Shown in pieces: positions 1-9,701 of a DNA stretch of 49,314 nucleotides. Origin of the DNA: Isotricha intestinalis (Eukaryota > Ciliophora > Litostomatea > Vestibuliferida > Isotrichidae); NCBI GenBank assembly GCA_023807065.1, contig JAJJLU010003581.1:1-49314 (forward strand), in the 5' to 3' direction. A model generated the notes under the pieces. It was given only the letters and a program-made list of their open reading frames with translations, ran no database searches and was not told the origin of the DNA. Made by a program: the position numbers and the translations under genes. Within the stretch, counting starts at the first letter, position 1. Every line of letters begins with the position of its first letter.

Positions 1-324
1 TAATTGCATAAAAAATTTAATGGATAAATCAAAAACTAAAACTTGAAACAATTTTAAAATCAAATTTAAAGAATTAATTCGAGAAAAAATAACAAATAAT
101 ATTTTTATTCTCTTATACAGATAATTCATCAATATCATTTATTTTATTTATTTTTCTATAATTTTTGAAAATAAAATATTATTAAAAATTAAAATTATTT
201 AAACAATCAATATTCTAATATTTAAAAACTAAATTTTGTTCTAAAGTTTATATATTTTCAAAAATTTTTATAATTCCTTTACAAATTTACTAATCAATAT
301 AAATTATTCTTTTTCTTAAACATA
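1..324. other. A+T-rich intergenic sequence at window edge
   Basis: This is extremely A+T-rich sequence downstream of the minus-strand kinase gene. I found no convincing reading frame, no tRNA-like elements and no telomere-type repeat, so nothing marks this edge as a natural chromosome end. Confidence 0.6.
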
Positions 325-1359
325 CTATTTTCCATTTTCTTTTGTTTCTTCCATTTTTTGTCTTCTTTTGTCCATTTCAATTCTTAATAACTCTCTTTCT
401 TTTTCAACATCTATTTTTCCTTCTATCATCCATTTATCTAATCTAATTTCTTCTATATTTTTAATTCTTTCATTAATATTTAAAGCAAAAAACTTATTCA
501 TTAATTCTTTAAAATTTTTACTTAATTCAAGGCTTTTAATAGGTAAATCATTCCAATAAGAATCATAATTTCTTCTCCAAATTTTTCTATATAAATTATC
601 ACATCTTTTAGTACTATTAAAAGGTTTAAATCCAGTAACAATTATAAACAAAGTCACACCTAAAGAAAAAATATCAGATTTAATTGCATCAACATCACGA
701 TTAATGTATACTTCTGGTGGAAAGTATCCATTTGTTCCATATCGACTAAATCTAATTTCTTTTTTATTATTAGGAAATATTTCCATTGCAAAACCAAAAT
801 CAATTAATTTCATTTGATAATTTGAAGAAACCAAAATATTTTCTAATTTTATATCTTGATGAGAAATCCCATTTTTATGTATTATTTCTATCCCATTTAA
901 TATTTGTTTAAATATTATTCTTCCTATTATTTCGCCAAATCCTTTTAAATTATTATCTATATTTATATAATTAGATAACATTCCATAATCTGAATATTCA
1001 AAAATATGATATAAAACTTGAATTGATTTTTTAGATTTTGATTTAATTAAATTATCTTTTCCTGAATCATAATATTTAATTATATAAGATGAATTTGGTA
1101 ATTTTTTATTTATATACCCTTCTTCGATAAACATTTTATTATCATAAGTTTTTTTACAGATTTTGATTGCAAGTAATATTTTTTTTGAAGATGAATCTAT
1201 TTTTCTTCCACTAAAAACTTTACTTGATAATCCTTTCCCTATTCTATTATATAAAATATATTTATTCCCTAATATGCCATAAAAATCAGGAGATGTTAGT
1301 TTTATTTTTGATATTAGAGAATTGTTTGTATTAATTAAATTTTCATTATTGTCCACCAT
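325..1359 (-). CDS. Serine/threonine protein kinase (protist CAMK/AGC-like)
   Basis: A 344-residue protein that is essentially one kinase domain. Visible landmarks are a glycine-rich loop (GKGLSSKVF, about residue 42), the ATP-binding lysine in AIKICK (about 65), the catalytic loop HQDIKLEN (about 164), the Mg-binding DFG in KLIDFGFA (about 188), a GTNGYFPPEV activation-segment end, and the SDIFSLGVTLF helix. The usual HRD arginine is Gln here; the catalytic Asp is kept, so activity is likely, but the Arg-dependent coupling to activation-loop phosphorylation may be altered. The short tail is basic and helical (ERELLRIEMDKRRQKMEE). Substrate and pathway are not predictable. The start ATG follows an A-rich leader and the gene ends with TAG. 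The style resembles the large kinase families of ciliates, which is a recollection of family style, not a search result. Confidence 0.9.
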   Translation of the reverse strand: MVDNNENLINTNNSLISKIKLTSPDFYGILGNKYILYNRIGKGLSSKVFSGRKIDSSSKKILLAIKICKKTYDNKMFIEEGYINKKLPNSSYIIKYYDSGKDNLIKSKSKKSIQVLYHIFEYSDYGMLSNYINIDNNLKGFGEIIGRIIFKQILNGIEIIHKNGISHQDIKLENILVSSNYQMKLIDFGFAMEIFPNNKKEIRFSRYGTNGYFPPEVYINRDVDAIKSDIFSLGVTLFIIVTGFKPFNSTKRCDNLYRKIWRRNYDSYWNDLPIKSLELSKNFKELMNKFFALNINERIKNIEEIRLDKWMIEGKIDVEKERELLRIEMDKRRQKMEETKENGK

Positions 1360-1845
1360 AAAGTTTGTTTATTTATTTAATAAAAAAAAATATAATTTAA
1401 TTTATATTATTTATATTAAAAGTTTATTTCTAGAAAAATTTAGGAAAAACAAAAATTGAACATAAAGATAAATTGTTTCTTGCTTTTTCAATTTAAAAAA
1501 TTATAACAAATAAAAAAAGATCTATTATCTTATGATGAATAAATAATAAATCTCAGTATTTTTCATTGATATTTAATTAATTATGTAGTTATTATGATTC
1601 ATTATTATTTTGAGACATTTAATCATCAGAATATTAGGAATCATAAATAATTGTTATTTAGTTATATAAGTACTTTGAAATTTACTTTATGAAATTAATA
1701 TCTATTCTTATTTAGGTTACAAGAAAAATAGTGGAAATAGAGTAGGAATGAAAATCTATTGGAAATTCATTATATTTTATATCTTTCATTTTTTTATTTA
1801 CTAAAGATTTTATTATATTTAATTATATATAAACTATATATTCAT
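1360..1845. other. Intergenic spacer, nothing identified
   Basis: This is 486 bases between two minus-strand genes. Positions about 1600-1780 are slightly less A+T-rich. Short open stretches occur there (for example on the plus strand around 1715-1800), but I could not match them to a family and stops interrupt every frame. Confidence 0.5.
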
Positions 1846-3732
1846 TTAATCAATTTTAATTTTAGAATAAATATATTTCAGAAAAAGAAAAGTGTTTATT
1901 ACACCACAAGCTCCACAAATTAAAGCGATAATAGTACAAATAAGGGCCATAATTAAAAAGTATACAAGAATAGCAGTAAATCTAGTGATATTAATAAAAA
2001 GAAAATAATATATTGAATAAGCAGCAATATATAAAACAGGACTAGCACTAACAAAAAATGATTTCCACCACCAATTATAATCTCCTTTACATAAATTTAA
2101 ATAAATAAAAATAATCGATACTTCAGAAGATAAAACAACTAAAAATAAAATTGAGAAAACCAAAAATGAAGCAAGATAATATACTTGAAATCTCCACATA
2201 TAACCCATTAAATAAATAAATTCAATTATAATTGTAGCAAAAGGAATTAAACCTGTAAACCAAGAAATATATTTTAGTTTTAAATACCAAGGTTTATCAT
2301 TAATTGCACTTGGAAGGACATTTACTTTACAAGGATATTTTATATTTGCTCTTTTTAGAGCTAAGAAACTTCCCAATAAAATTAATGGACTTGAAATGCA
2401 TATCCATAATAATAATAATTTTATTATTTCTGATATTTTTAAACCAACAGTCGATGATTCTAATGAAAAAAGAATTCTTACAATTATTAATATTAAAAAT
2501 GAAATTCCAGGAAATAAAAATGCTGTTACAATTGTATTTTTTAACCATTCTTTTCCTTTATTGTTTTTATACACCGTTGAACTAATAAATCCACCAAAAA
2601 AACTCATAAAACAGAAACAAATAACCATTTGATTCAATAAATTTCCTCTTTGTTCAGGATGAGTATAACCCAATAAATTATATAATAAAGAAACTAATAA
2701 TATTAATAATAATTGAATTCCAGTTCCTATAAAAGTAGACAATAGCATTAAATTTTTTGGTTTTCTAAAAACATCATTACATACTTGTTTCCATCCATAT
2801 TCATCTATTATATTATCACCTATTACACTTTGGTTATAAATTTCAATGTCTTTCTTAATTGCTCTTGATAAAATAAATATAACAATAGATGAAAATATAA
2901 ATAATAATATATTTGAATATATTAATCCTAACCAATGATATTCTATTCCCTCTCTAATATATCTATCCCATCTTGTTGAAAAAGTTTTATTTGAATTAAT
3001 AAAAATAACATCATAAGTAAAGTAAATTTCAGAATTAGATAATTCTTGTGGTTGAAAATTATTATAATCTCTTCTTAAAAGAGTATAATCTTCTATAATG
3101 AAATCATTACATTCTTCAGTTGAATTTTGTAGAATTGAGAGTGGTTCAATTGAGAAACCAACAATTTGGAATTTTTCATCTTTTTTATTTACTTCTATAT
3201 ATATATTATAATGATTATAAATATAATAAGTTTCATTAAATATAAAACCAATTGGAATTCCTAAAATATAACTTGTATAAGTTTTATTTAATTTTAATTG
3301 GGTTTTTGATCTTCCTGCACGAAGAGAATCTAAATAAAAATTTATATAATAATTTCTATCAATTAACCATTTATATATTTCAATATCATCTTCTGAAAAT
3401 TCTTTCATACATGCAGATAAACATGTGGCATTGAAATTCATTTCAAAAATATAATTTGAATATTGAGATCTTGTTCCTGATAAAAGTTCAGTAAAAGTTT
3501 CATTTGGACGATATGGATTTTCATCTTCACATAAATCAAGGTAATTGTAAGAAAAAGGAATTTGAGTTTTCACTGAACTTAACATATTCACTAAAATACC
3601 TACTGTATCATTTTGATTGTAAATCTATATTTTATATAAATAATAATAAATTTTTACATAATATGAATCAAATATTCCACAATATATTTTGGATATATGG
3701 AATATAAAAAGTAAAAGTAATTTTAAAAGCAT
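1846..3732 (-). CDS. TM9SF/nonaspanin membrane protein, two exons
   Basis: Transmembrane 9 superfamily member of 617 residues after splicing. Exon 1 (3732..3658) encodes an N-terminal signal peptide (MLLKLLLLFIFHISKIYCG). A 33-nt intron (3657..3625) is removed, and exon 2 (3624..1846) continues with the family's luminal landmarks (GILVNMLSSVKTQIPFSY, then YLDLCEDENPY) and the C-terminal multi-pass half. Conserved features include PEQRGNLLNQMVICFCFMS, FFGGF, NDKPWYLK and YNWWWKSFF, and the spliced length fits the family. An ORF call starting at 3591 would begin at a GTG codon and lose the signal peptide. Nonaspanins act in Golgi/endosomal membranes, in cargo sorting and, in several organisms, phagocytosis and adhesion. 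Stop is TAA. Confidence 0.92.
3625..3657 (-). other. 33-nt spliceosomal intron in TM9SF gene
   Basis: On the minus strand the sequence runs GTAAAAATTT to AAAATATAG, with GT-AG ends and almost no G or C inside. It is 33 nt, a multiple of three, and carries an in-frame TAG at its last codon. Removing it joins ...DSYY to IYNQNDTVGILVN, which restores the conserved nonaspanin N-terminus behind a signal peptide. Confidence 0.88.
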
Positions 3733-3821
3733 TTGTATTTTTTAATATTTTTAATATTTAATTGTAATGAATTAATTTTTAAATTAAATAAAATTAATAA
3801 CTCTATTCAAAAGTTAATTTT

Positions 3822-4886
3822 TTAAAAAGGAATTTTTAAATAATCCATCATTCTAAAAATTGACATAATAACATGAATATAGTATTTATATAAAAACCAC
3901 ACAAAAAGAAAAATAACAGCAATATATTCTAATATATTAATTCCAATATAAACAGTAATAAGAATAGTAATGATATAAACAAAAATATCAATATCAAAGT
4001 TATTGAATTCTCTCTTAGCCATATTATTAATGATTAATTTAGAAGCCATTAAACTAAAATATAAACCATTTAATAAAATTATAAGAAAAGGCTTTGTTTG
4101 ATAAAAATACATTTTAGTTGAAATAACTTCAATAATATTAAAAACAAATAATTCAATTAAATGATTCCATTTTTTATATGCATCTGCCAATCCATTATAA
4201 TTAATTCTAATTAAATCAAAAGTTTGATAAAGGGCTGCAAATAAAACAAAAATAAGAATAATATGAGTTAATTTCATTCCAAAAATACTTATACGTGAAA
4301 AGACATGACCAATAAAAACAGGTAAAATAACAACAAACATAGAAAAGAATTGATATTCAGTGACTCCAATATCATTAGATTGAGTTCTTAAAACACCAGA
4401 AAAATGTTCTTCAAGAGTAAATCCATAGAAAGCGATTTGAATTCCAATTTCCATAATTTGAGTATAAATAGTAGGACCTAATAAATGGCTTTGACTGATC
4501 ATTAAACAAAAAAGAAAATTATCATTAGCATCACAACCATGATCCATCAATTGACCAAGAGAACTAGATCTTTTAGTATTTCTTGCATGTTTCCCATCAA
4601 TTGCATCAAAAGTCTGTGCACAGAATAACATAAAAGCACAAAATATATACACATATGATGGAAGTTCTTTACTTAATGTTAAATCATTCAATCCTATGAT
4701 TGTTATTCCCATTAATTGACAAAATAATCCTGTTGCTGTTACCATGTTTGGAGATATACTATAAGGAAGGAATGATGCACATTTTGTCCAAAAAGGATTC
4801 ATTTTATTGTCTATTGTTGTATATCCTGTTGTTTGATATTTGTGGTTTTTCATGTTTTCTAAATCTTTTTCTGTTAAGTCTGCCAT
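3822..4886 (-). CDS. Choline/ethanolamine phosphotransferase (CDP-alcohol phosphatidyltransferase)
   Basis: A 354-residue polytopic membrane enzyme of the CDP-alcohol phosphatidyltransferase family. The complete signature DG(x)2AR(x)8G(x)3D(x)3D is present at about residues 93-119 (DAIDGKHAR ... GQLMDHGCD). An amphipathic N-terminus with KYQTTGYTTIDN and PNMVT precedes it, and multiple hydrophobic helices follow. The length fits the eukaryotic CEPT/EPT group, the last step of the Kennedy pathway: CDP-choline or CDP-ethanolamine plus diacylglycerol gives phosphatidylcholine or phosphatidylethanolamine, in ER or Golgi membranes. Head-group preference cannot be read from the motif. The gene is divergent from the AP-4 mu gene, with 179 bp between start codons. 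Stop is TAA. Confidence 0.93.
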   Translation of the reverse strand: MADLTEKDLENMKNHKYQTTGYTTIDNKMNPFWTKCASFLPYSISPNMVTATGLFCQLMGITIIGLNDLTLSKELPSYVYIFCAFMLFCAQTFDAIDGKHARNTKRSSSLGQLMDHGCDANDNFLFCLMISQSHLLGPTIYTQIMEIGIQIAFYGFTLEEHFSGVLRTQSNDIGVTEYQFFSMFVVILPVFIGHVFSRISIFGMKLTHIILIFVLFAALYQTFDLIRINYNGLADAYKKWNHLIELFVFNIIEVISTKMYFYQTKPFLIILLNGLYFSLMASKLIINNMAKREFNNFDIDIFVYIITILITVYIGINILEYIAVIFLFVWFLYKYYIHVIMSIFRMMDYLKIPF

Positions 4887-5065
4887 TTTTTTTATTTTTT
4901 AAATCATTTTTTATTATTATTCTTTCAAAAGGATTTTGAGAGAAAATAAAATATAATATTTTAATGTTTGGTTCTATTTTCTTTTATATTAATTAATATA
5001 TTTTTAAATAAAAAATAAATATTTTAACTAATCTGATTTATATATTAAATAAAATCAAAAGAAAA

Positions 5066-6373
5066 ATGTCAGTGTCTCAATTATTTATCCTATCAAAAAG
5101 AGGGGACACAATAATTTACCGTGACTTTAAATTTGATATTAAAAAATCCAATGAAATTTTTTTTAGAAAAGTAAATTTATTTTCAGAAGAAGAAGAAGTT
5201 CCCCCAATTTTCAATGAAGAGGGGATAAATTTCATTTATTACAAAAGGCAAAACTTATATTTTGTAATAGCTACTTTAGATAACAGTACTCCCAACTTTT
5301 TTATAGAAATTTTAGAAAAAGTAATGAGAGTTATAAAAGATCATTGTGGTGATTTTACAGAAGAAGCAATAAGAAAAAATTTTCTTTTAATATATGAAAT
5401 TATCGATGAAATGATAGATTATGGTTTTCCCCAATTATCAACAACAGAACAAGTAAAACAATTTGTATTTAATGAACCAATAGTAACCCTTAAAAACATA
5501 AATCCAATTGAAGAAATGTTTAATAAAAAAGTAAGATCAAATGATAATTCAAAAAAATCTATTGTATTGATAAATGATGCTAAAAGTAAGAATGAAATTT
5601 ATGTGGATATATTTGAAAAAGTTACTTGTTTATTTAATAAAAATGGAAGTATTATTAATAGTGGAATTGGAGGAGCAATTAAAATGAAAAGTTATTTAAA
5701 AAATTCTCCTGAATTAAAAATTGTTTTAAGTGATGATGTTTCATTTGGTAAATCTTCATATAATGCAGGAAGAACGGTAATTGATGATTATAATTTATAT
5801 CAAGGAGTTCAAACAAAAGAATTAGAAAATTTAAGAACTTTATATATAATTCCTCCTGAAGGAGAATTTATTCTTATGAATTATCAAATTAATTCTGAAT
5901 TTGCTCCTCCTTTTCAAATATATTCAATGATTGAAGAAAGTGATTATAAATTAGAATTAAAATTAAAAGTTCAAGCTAATTATTCTAGTAAGACAAATGG
6001 AGGTAATATTACCATTAAATTTAATATTCCAAAACAAAGTCAAAATGTACATTTTGATTTACCTCAACAAAATAAAAATATTCAAAAAGTTGATTATATT
6101 AAAAATCAACAATTATGTGTTTGGAAAATTCCAAAAATGACAGGAGGAACAGAAAATACATTAAATACTAAAATTACTCTTCAAGTTAATAAACCTAATC
6201 AATTTAAAAAAGAAATAGGTCCTCTAACAATGGAATTTGAAATTCCTAATTATAATATTAGTAATTTACAAATAAAGGAATTGAAAATTTTATCTAATGA
6301 TAAGAAATATAATGCATTCAGATGGGTTAGAATTTTCACTCAAGCAAGTTCTTATGTTGCCAGAATATCATAA
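5066..6373 (+). CDS. AP-4 adaptor complex mu subunit (probable)
   Basis: A 435-residue clathrin-adaptor medium chain. The N-terminal longin-type domain starts SQLFILSKRGDTIIYRDF, and this 'FILS..GD.II.RD' pattern fits AP-4 mu better than AP-1, AP-2 or AP-3 mu. It is followed by FTEEAIRKNFLLIYEIIDEM and DYGFPQLSTTEQVKQFV, the helix and linker typical of mu chains. The C-terminal mu-homology domain (about residue 165 on) contains the GEFILMNYQ and APPFQIYS segments and ends with a WVRIFTQASSYVARIS tail, the family's usual terminus. AP-4 sorts tyrosine-motif cargo at the trans-Golgi network. The other AP-4 subunits are not in this window. The subtype assignment is less certain than the mu-chain assignment. 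Confidence 0.88.
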   Translation: MSVSQLFILSKRGDTIIYRDFKFDIKKSNEIFFRKVNLFSEEEEVPPIFNEEGINFIYYKRQNLYFVIATLDNSTPNFFIEILEKVMRVIKDHCGDFTEEAIRKNFLLIYEIIDEMIDYGFPQLSTTEQVKQFVFNEPIVTLKNINPIEEMFNKKVRSNDNSKKSIVLINDAKSKNEIYVDIFEKVTCLFNKNGSIINSGIGGAIKMKSYLKNSPELKIVLSDDVSFGKSSYNAGRTVIDDYNLYQGVQTKELENLRTLYIIPPEGEFILMNYQINSEFAPPFQIYSMIEESDYKLELKLKVQANYSSKTNGGNITIKFNIPKQSQNVHFDLPQQNKNIQKVDYIKNQQLCVWKIPKMTGGTENTLNTKITLQVNKPNQFKKEIGPLTMEFEIPNYNISNLQIKELKILSNDKKYNAFRWVRIFTQASSYVARIS

Positions 6374-6554
6374 AAAAAAACCAATAAAATTAATAATTAT
6401 TAATATATAATTATAGTAATTAGATTATTTATTTTTATTAAATAATAAATTAAAAAAATACTTTTCAAAATTTTTTTATTTCTCTTTATTATTATTCATA
6501 ATTTATTGAGAAATATTATTATTATTAATATAATTTATTTATTTAATTAATTAA

Positions 6555-7249
6555 TTAACAACAAATAGAATCATCATTCTGTATTTTAATATCTCCTTTT
6601 TTAATGATAATAGAATCTAATAATTGTCCTTTCCCACTTTTTCTTTTTTCATTATAAATTTGTTGAAGTAATTCTTCAAAGCAATTATCAACATTACTAT
6701 TATTTTTAGCACTTGTTTCAAAAAAAAGCATATTATATTTTTTAGCAAATTCCATAGCTTCCTCATAATAAATTTCTCTTTTATTTTCATTATTTTCAAG
6801 AATATCAGTTTTATTCCCAACTAAACAAACAATACAATTTCTTTCAGTAAATTTCCTTAATTCATTATACCATTTAATACAATTTTCAAAAGTATTTCTT
6901 CTAGTTATATCATAAACTAATAAAGCTCCTACAGCTTTTCTATAATGATGAGATGTAATTGATTTATATTTTTCTTGTCCTGCAGTATCCCAAATTTGAG
7001 CTTTAATATAACCTCCTTCTTTAATTTTTATTGTTTTTGTTGCAAATTCAATTGCTATTGTAGGTAATGGACTTTCAGGAAATACTTGTTTTATATATTG
7101 AGATAATATACTTGATTTTCCTACACCCATATCACCTACTAAAATTACTATTAATAATATTTTTTTATTTTTATACTTTTATATAATAAATCATAATGAA
7201 TTTCAGGTACATTTTCTGTTTCATATACATTTGGATTTGAATTGAACAT
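6555..7249 (-). CDS. Rab11-like small GTPase, two exons
   Basis: A Rab family GTPase of 221 residues when spliced. Exon 1 (7249..7177) encodes MFNSNPNVYETENVPEIHYD then LLYK; a 29-nt intron follows; exon 2 (7147..6555) supplies the rest. Joined, the sequence reads YDLLYKIILVGDMGVGKSS, the canonical beta1/P-loop. All G motifs are present: switch I with TIAIEFATKTI, WDTAGQEKY with the catalytic Gln, NKTD and ETSAK, plus a C-terminal SICC double cysteine for geranylgeranylation. The KAQIWDTAGQEKY...VGALLVYDI segment is closest to Rab11, which controls recycling-endosome and trans-Golgi traffic. Without exon 1 the first strand would be missing. Divergent from the gene at 7303 with only 53 bp between start codons. 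Confidence 0.92.
7148..7176 (-). other. 29-nt spliceosomal intron in Rab11-like gene
   Basis: On the minus strand it begins GTATAAAAAT and ends TTATTAATAG (GT-AG). It interrupts codon 25 after its first base. Splicing joins LLYK to IILVGDMGVGKSS in frame, whereas unspliced reading meets an in-frame TAA. Its only G bases are the two at the ends. Confidence 0.9.
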
Positions 7250-7302
7250 TTTTTTTAAAATATTTATTTAAAAATAAAAAATTAAAATTCAATAATTAAT
7301 AT
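7250..7302. promoter_or_regulatory. 53-bp divergent intergenic region (putative bidirectional promoter)
   Basis: Start codons of the Rab11-like gene (minus) and the amidotransferase-like gene (plus) are separated by 53 bp of nearly pure A/T, so both 5' leaders and core promoters must fit here or overlap coding sequence. No specific motif could be recognised. Confidence 0.5.
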
Positions 7303-9447
7303 ATGAATATTTTAATTGTTAATGCTTTTGGAAATAGTACTAATGGAAAAGCTAGATTTTTATCATTTTCACAAATAATTCAAAGAACATTTACAAGTAT
7401 TTCAAAAGGTTCAGGAATTGAAAATTTTAATTATATATATAGAACTCCAAGTAATTTAGATGATTACATATATGATTTTGAATTTAATACAAATGAGGGA
7501 GATATTAAAAAGAAAAATTTTGAAACTATTGATATTGTCTTCATAGATGGAACAGAAATATTTTTACCATGGAATGACAAAGGTTTAAAATTATGTTCAT
7601 TTATAAGACAATGTAAAGTTACAGATAAAATATTATATGCTGGAGGAGTAGGAATGTTATCTTTAGTTTATTATTTAGCAACTGGTTCACATAGTGATTA
7701 TAATTTCATTAATTCTGAAGGAGAAATTGAAGTGATTGAAGATTTAAATAAATTATCTGAAACTTTTTTAAAAGAAATGAAAAAGAATGATAATTTTTTA
7801 GATTTTGTAACAGGAGATGTTATGCAATATAATCATATAGATAATAATTGGACTTCTGTTATGAATATTGGTTTACATAAACAAATTTCTGCTGAAAAAT
7901 ATTTTGAAAGAGGAAAATTTGTTTTATTTGATAATTTTATGGGAAAAGATTTTATAAAAAATAAAAATGCTATATCTTCAAATTTTAAAGAATTAAAATT
8001 TCAAGTAACAAAACATTTTATATCTCATTATTTAATTAAAAATTTACCTCCTGAATTTACTGTTTATTCTACCTTAACTTGGTTTCCACATAATTTTAAT
8101 GTGTCTTATAAAAAATATCAATTTAAAGTGATTGGAATGTGTTTTAAAGGGCCAATATTAATAGAACATGAAAATTCAGTTGGTGCAGCATTTCATTCAA
8201 AGTCTTCTTATAAAGAATCAATAATAATTCTTCAAAATTTTATAAAAAGAAAATTTTCAAAAATTCAAAGTAAATTATTTAATTATGTGAATAACAATGA
8301 TGAAAAAATAGAAGAAGAAATTCCTTCAATGTTTAGAGCATATAAAGTAAATGATGAACAAAAAAGAAGGAAAATAGAAGAAATCAATGAAAATGGTATT
8401 AGATCATCTTCAAATGAAGGAATTGTTAGTTCCTCAATTGCTTTTAATAGAATGAAAAAAGTTCATAATAATGCAAATAATGTTGGACTTAGTTATAATA
8501 ATAGAGATATGGTTTTTGTTGAAAATAATTCAATTAATCAAAGAGCAATTTCTTGCAAAAAAAATATTAATATTCGGAGAGAATCAAAATCTGAAAATCA
8601 ATTTCAGACACAATCTTTTATTAAAAGAAATGAAAATACGAGAATTAGTGAAATTTTTAAATTAAATGAAACAAAGAAAAATGATATTAATTTGAAAAAC
8701 CAAGATGTAATTAAAAAAATGATTGAAAATTCAAAAAAAGAAATTGATAAAAATGAACATAACAATGAAAATTATATGCAATTTGTTCAGAAAGCAAAAT
8801 TACCTGAAGAGCAAATGATTCATTATTATAAAAAAATGAGGAAAGATATTACTGATAAATTAGAAGAAATTCAAATAGCGTCTGATTTTAGACAAAAAAA
8901 AATAAATATAAATGATGATACAAAAAAGAAAATTAAAAAATTAAATTTAACAACATCAAATTTTATGAGAAAGAAAAAAAATGGTAATGAAATAATTAAA
9001 AATATAAAGAGCTATATATCAAGAAATAAAAATAATAAAGATAAAATAAATTTAATTTTTTTAAATGAAGATAAAAAGCATTATGGAACTTATAGGGATA
9101 TTTCTCCTCAATTTAGACCAGAAACCACATTTCCAGAAATAACTAGTGAAAATGTTAATAAATCTAATAAAACAATAAATAAAAAACTTCTAATGAAAAA
9201 AATAGATAATTCTCCAATCAAACAAGAATATAAATATATAACACTTGAAGAATTTCAAAGAAAAGAATTTTTAGAAAGTAAAAAAAAATGGATTTGTGAT
9301 GAAGATTTTCATAGAGTTTTTGGAATTCATTCTTCATCAATAAAACCAATAACAAATGTTATTGATGCTGGTCAACCAATTTCTAAACATAAATATAGAG
9401 ATGTTCATCCTGATAAATGGTTAACTTCAAATGGTTTTATTATATAA
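7303..9447 (+). CDS. Class I glutamine amidotransferase-like protein with long charged tail
   Basis: A 714-residue protein. Residues 1-150 look like a Rossmann/flavodoxin-like fold: strand MNILIVNAFG, then DIVFIDGTEIFLPWNDKG, then KILYAGGVGMLSLVYYLATG, the arrangement of class I glutamine amidotransferase domains. The position of the nucleophile elbow (normally GxCxG) reads GGVGM with no Cys, so hydrolysis is unlikely. Residues about 220-300 (HFISHYLIKNLPPEFTVYS...) continue the globular part. About 330-640 is charged, low-complexity and probably disordered. A conserved-looking C-terminus ends with SKHKYRDVHPDKWLTSNGF. I think related proteins occur in flagellated protists, but I cannot name a characterised homologue. 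The fold is an inference from pattern. Stop is TAA. Confidence 0.75.
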   Translation: MNILIVNAFGNSTNGKARFLSFSQIIQRTFTSISKGSGIENFNYIYRTPSNLDDYIYDFEFNTNEGDIKKKNFETIDIVFIDGTEIFLPWNDKGLKLCSFIRQCKVTDKILYAGGVGMLSLVYYLATGSHSDYNFINSEGEIEVIEDLNKLSETFLKEMKKNDNFLDFVTGDVMQYNHIDNNWTSVMNIGLHKQISAEKYFERGKFVLFDNFMGKDFIKNKNAISSNFKELKFQVTKHFISHYLIKNLPPEFTVYSTLTWFPHNFNVSYKKYQFKVIGMCFKGPILIEHENSVGAAFHSKSSYKESIIILQNFIKRKFSKIQSKLFNYVNNNDEKIEEEIPSMFRAYKVNDEQKRRKIEEINENGIRSSSNEGIVSSSIAFNRMKKVHNNANNVGLSYNNRDMVFVENNSINQRAISCKKNINIRRESKSENQFQTQSFIKRNENTRISEIFKLNETKKNDINLKNQDVIKKMIENSKKEIDKNEHNNENYMQFVQKAKLPEEQMIHYYKKMRKDITDKLEEIQIASDFRQKKININDDTKKKIKKLNLTTSNFMRKKKNGNEIIKNIKSYISRNKNNKDKINLIFLNEDKKHYGTYRDISPQFRPETTFPEITSENVNKSNKTINKKLLMKKIDNSPIKQEYKYITLEEFQRKEFLESKKKWICDEDFHRVFGIHSSSIKPITNVIDAGQPISKHKYRDVHPDKWLTSNGFII

Positions 9448-9701
9448 TGTTTTTTTTGTAAAAAATTTTTTTAATATATATTATAATATTTATTTTAATC
9501 TTTATATTGATATAAAAAATGTTTTAAAAATAAAAATTATATTTATTTAAAGAATTAGTTATTAAAAAAATGAAAAGTAAAGGAGATTTTTAAATATATT
9601 TACACTCAATTATTAAATAATCAACAGAATAAACTTAAATAATAATTAAATATTATTTCAATAAAATTTAATTATTTTTATTAATCAAATAAAATAAATA
9701 T

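Noticed and set aside
1700..1800. A possible small gene or relic on the plus strand near 1715-1800
   Set aside because: It has about 30 open codons with no recognisable family and no supporting frame on either side.
2304..2632. Plus- and minus-strand short frames inside the TM9SF gene
   Set aside because: They are shadows of a strongly supported membrane-protein gene.
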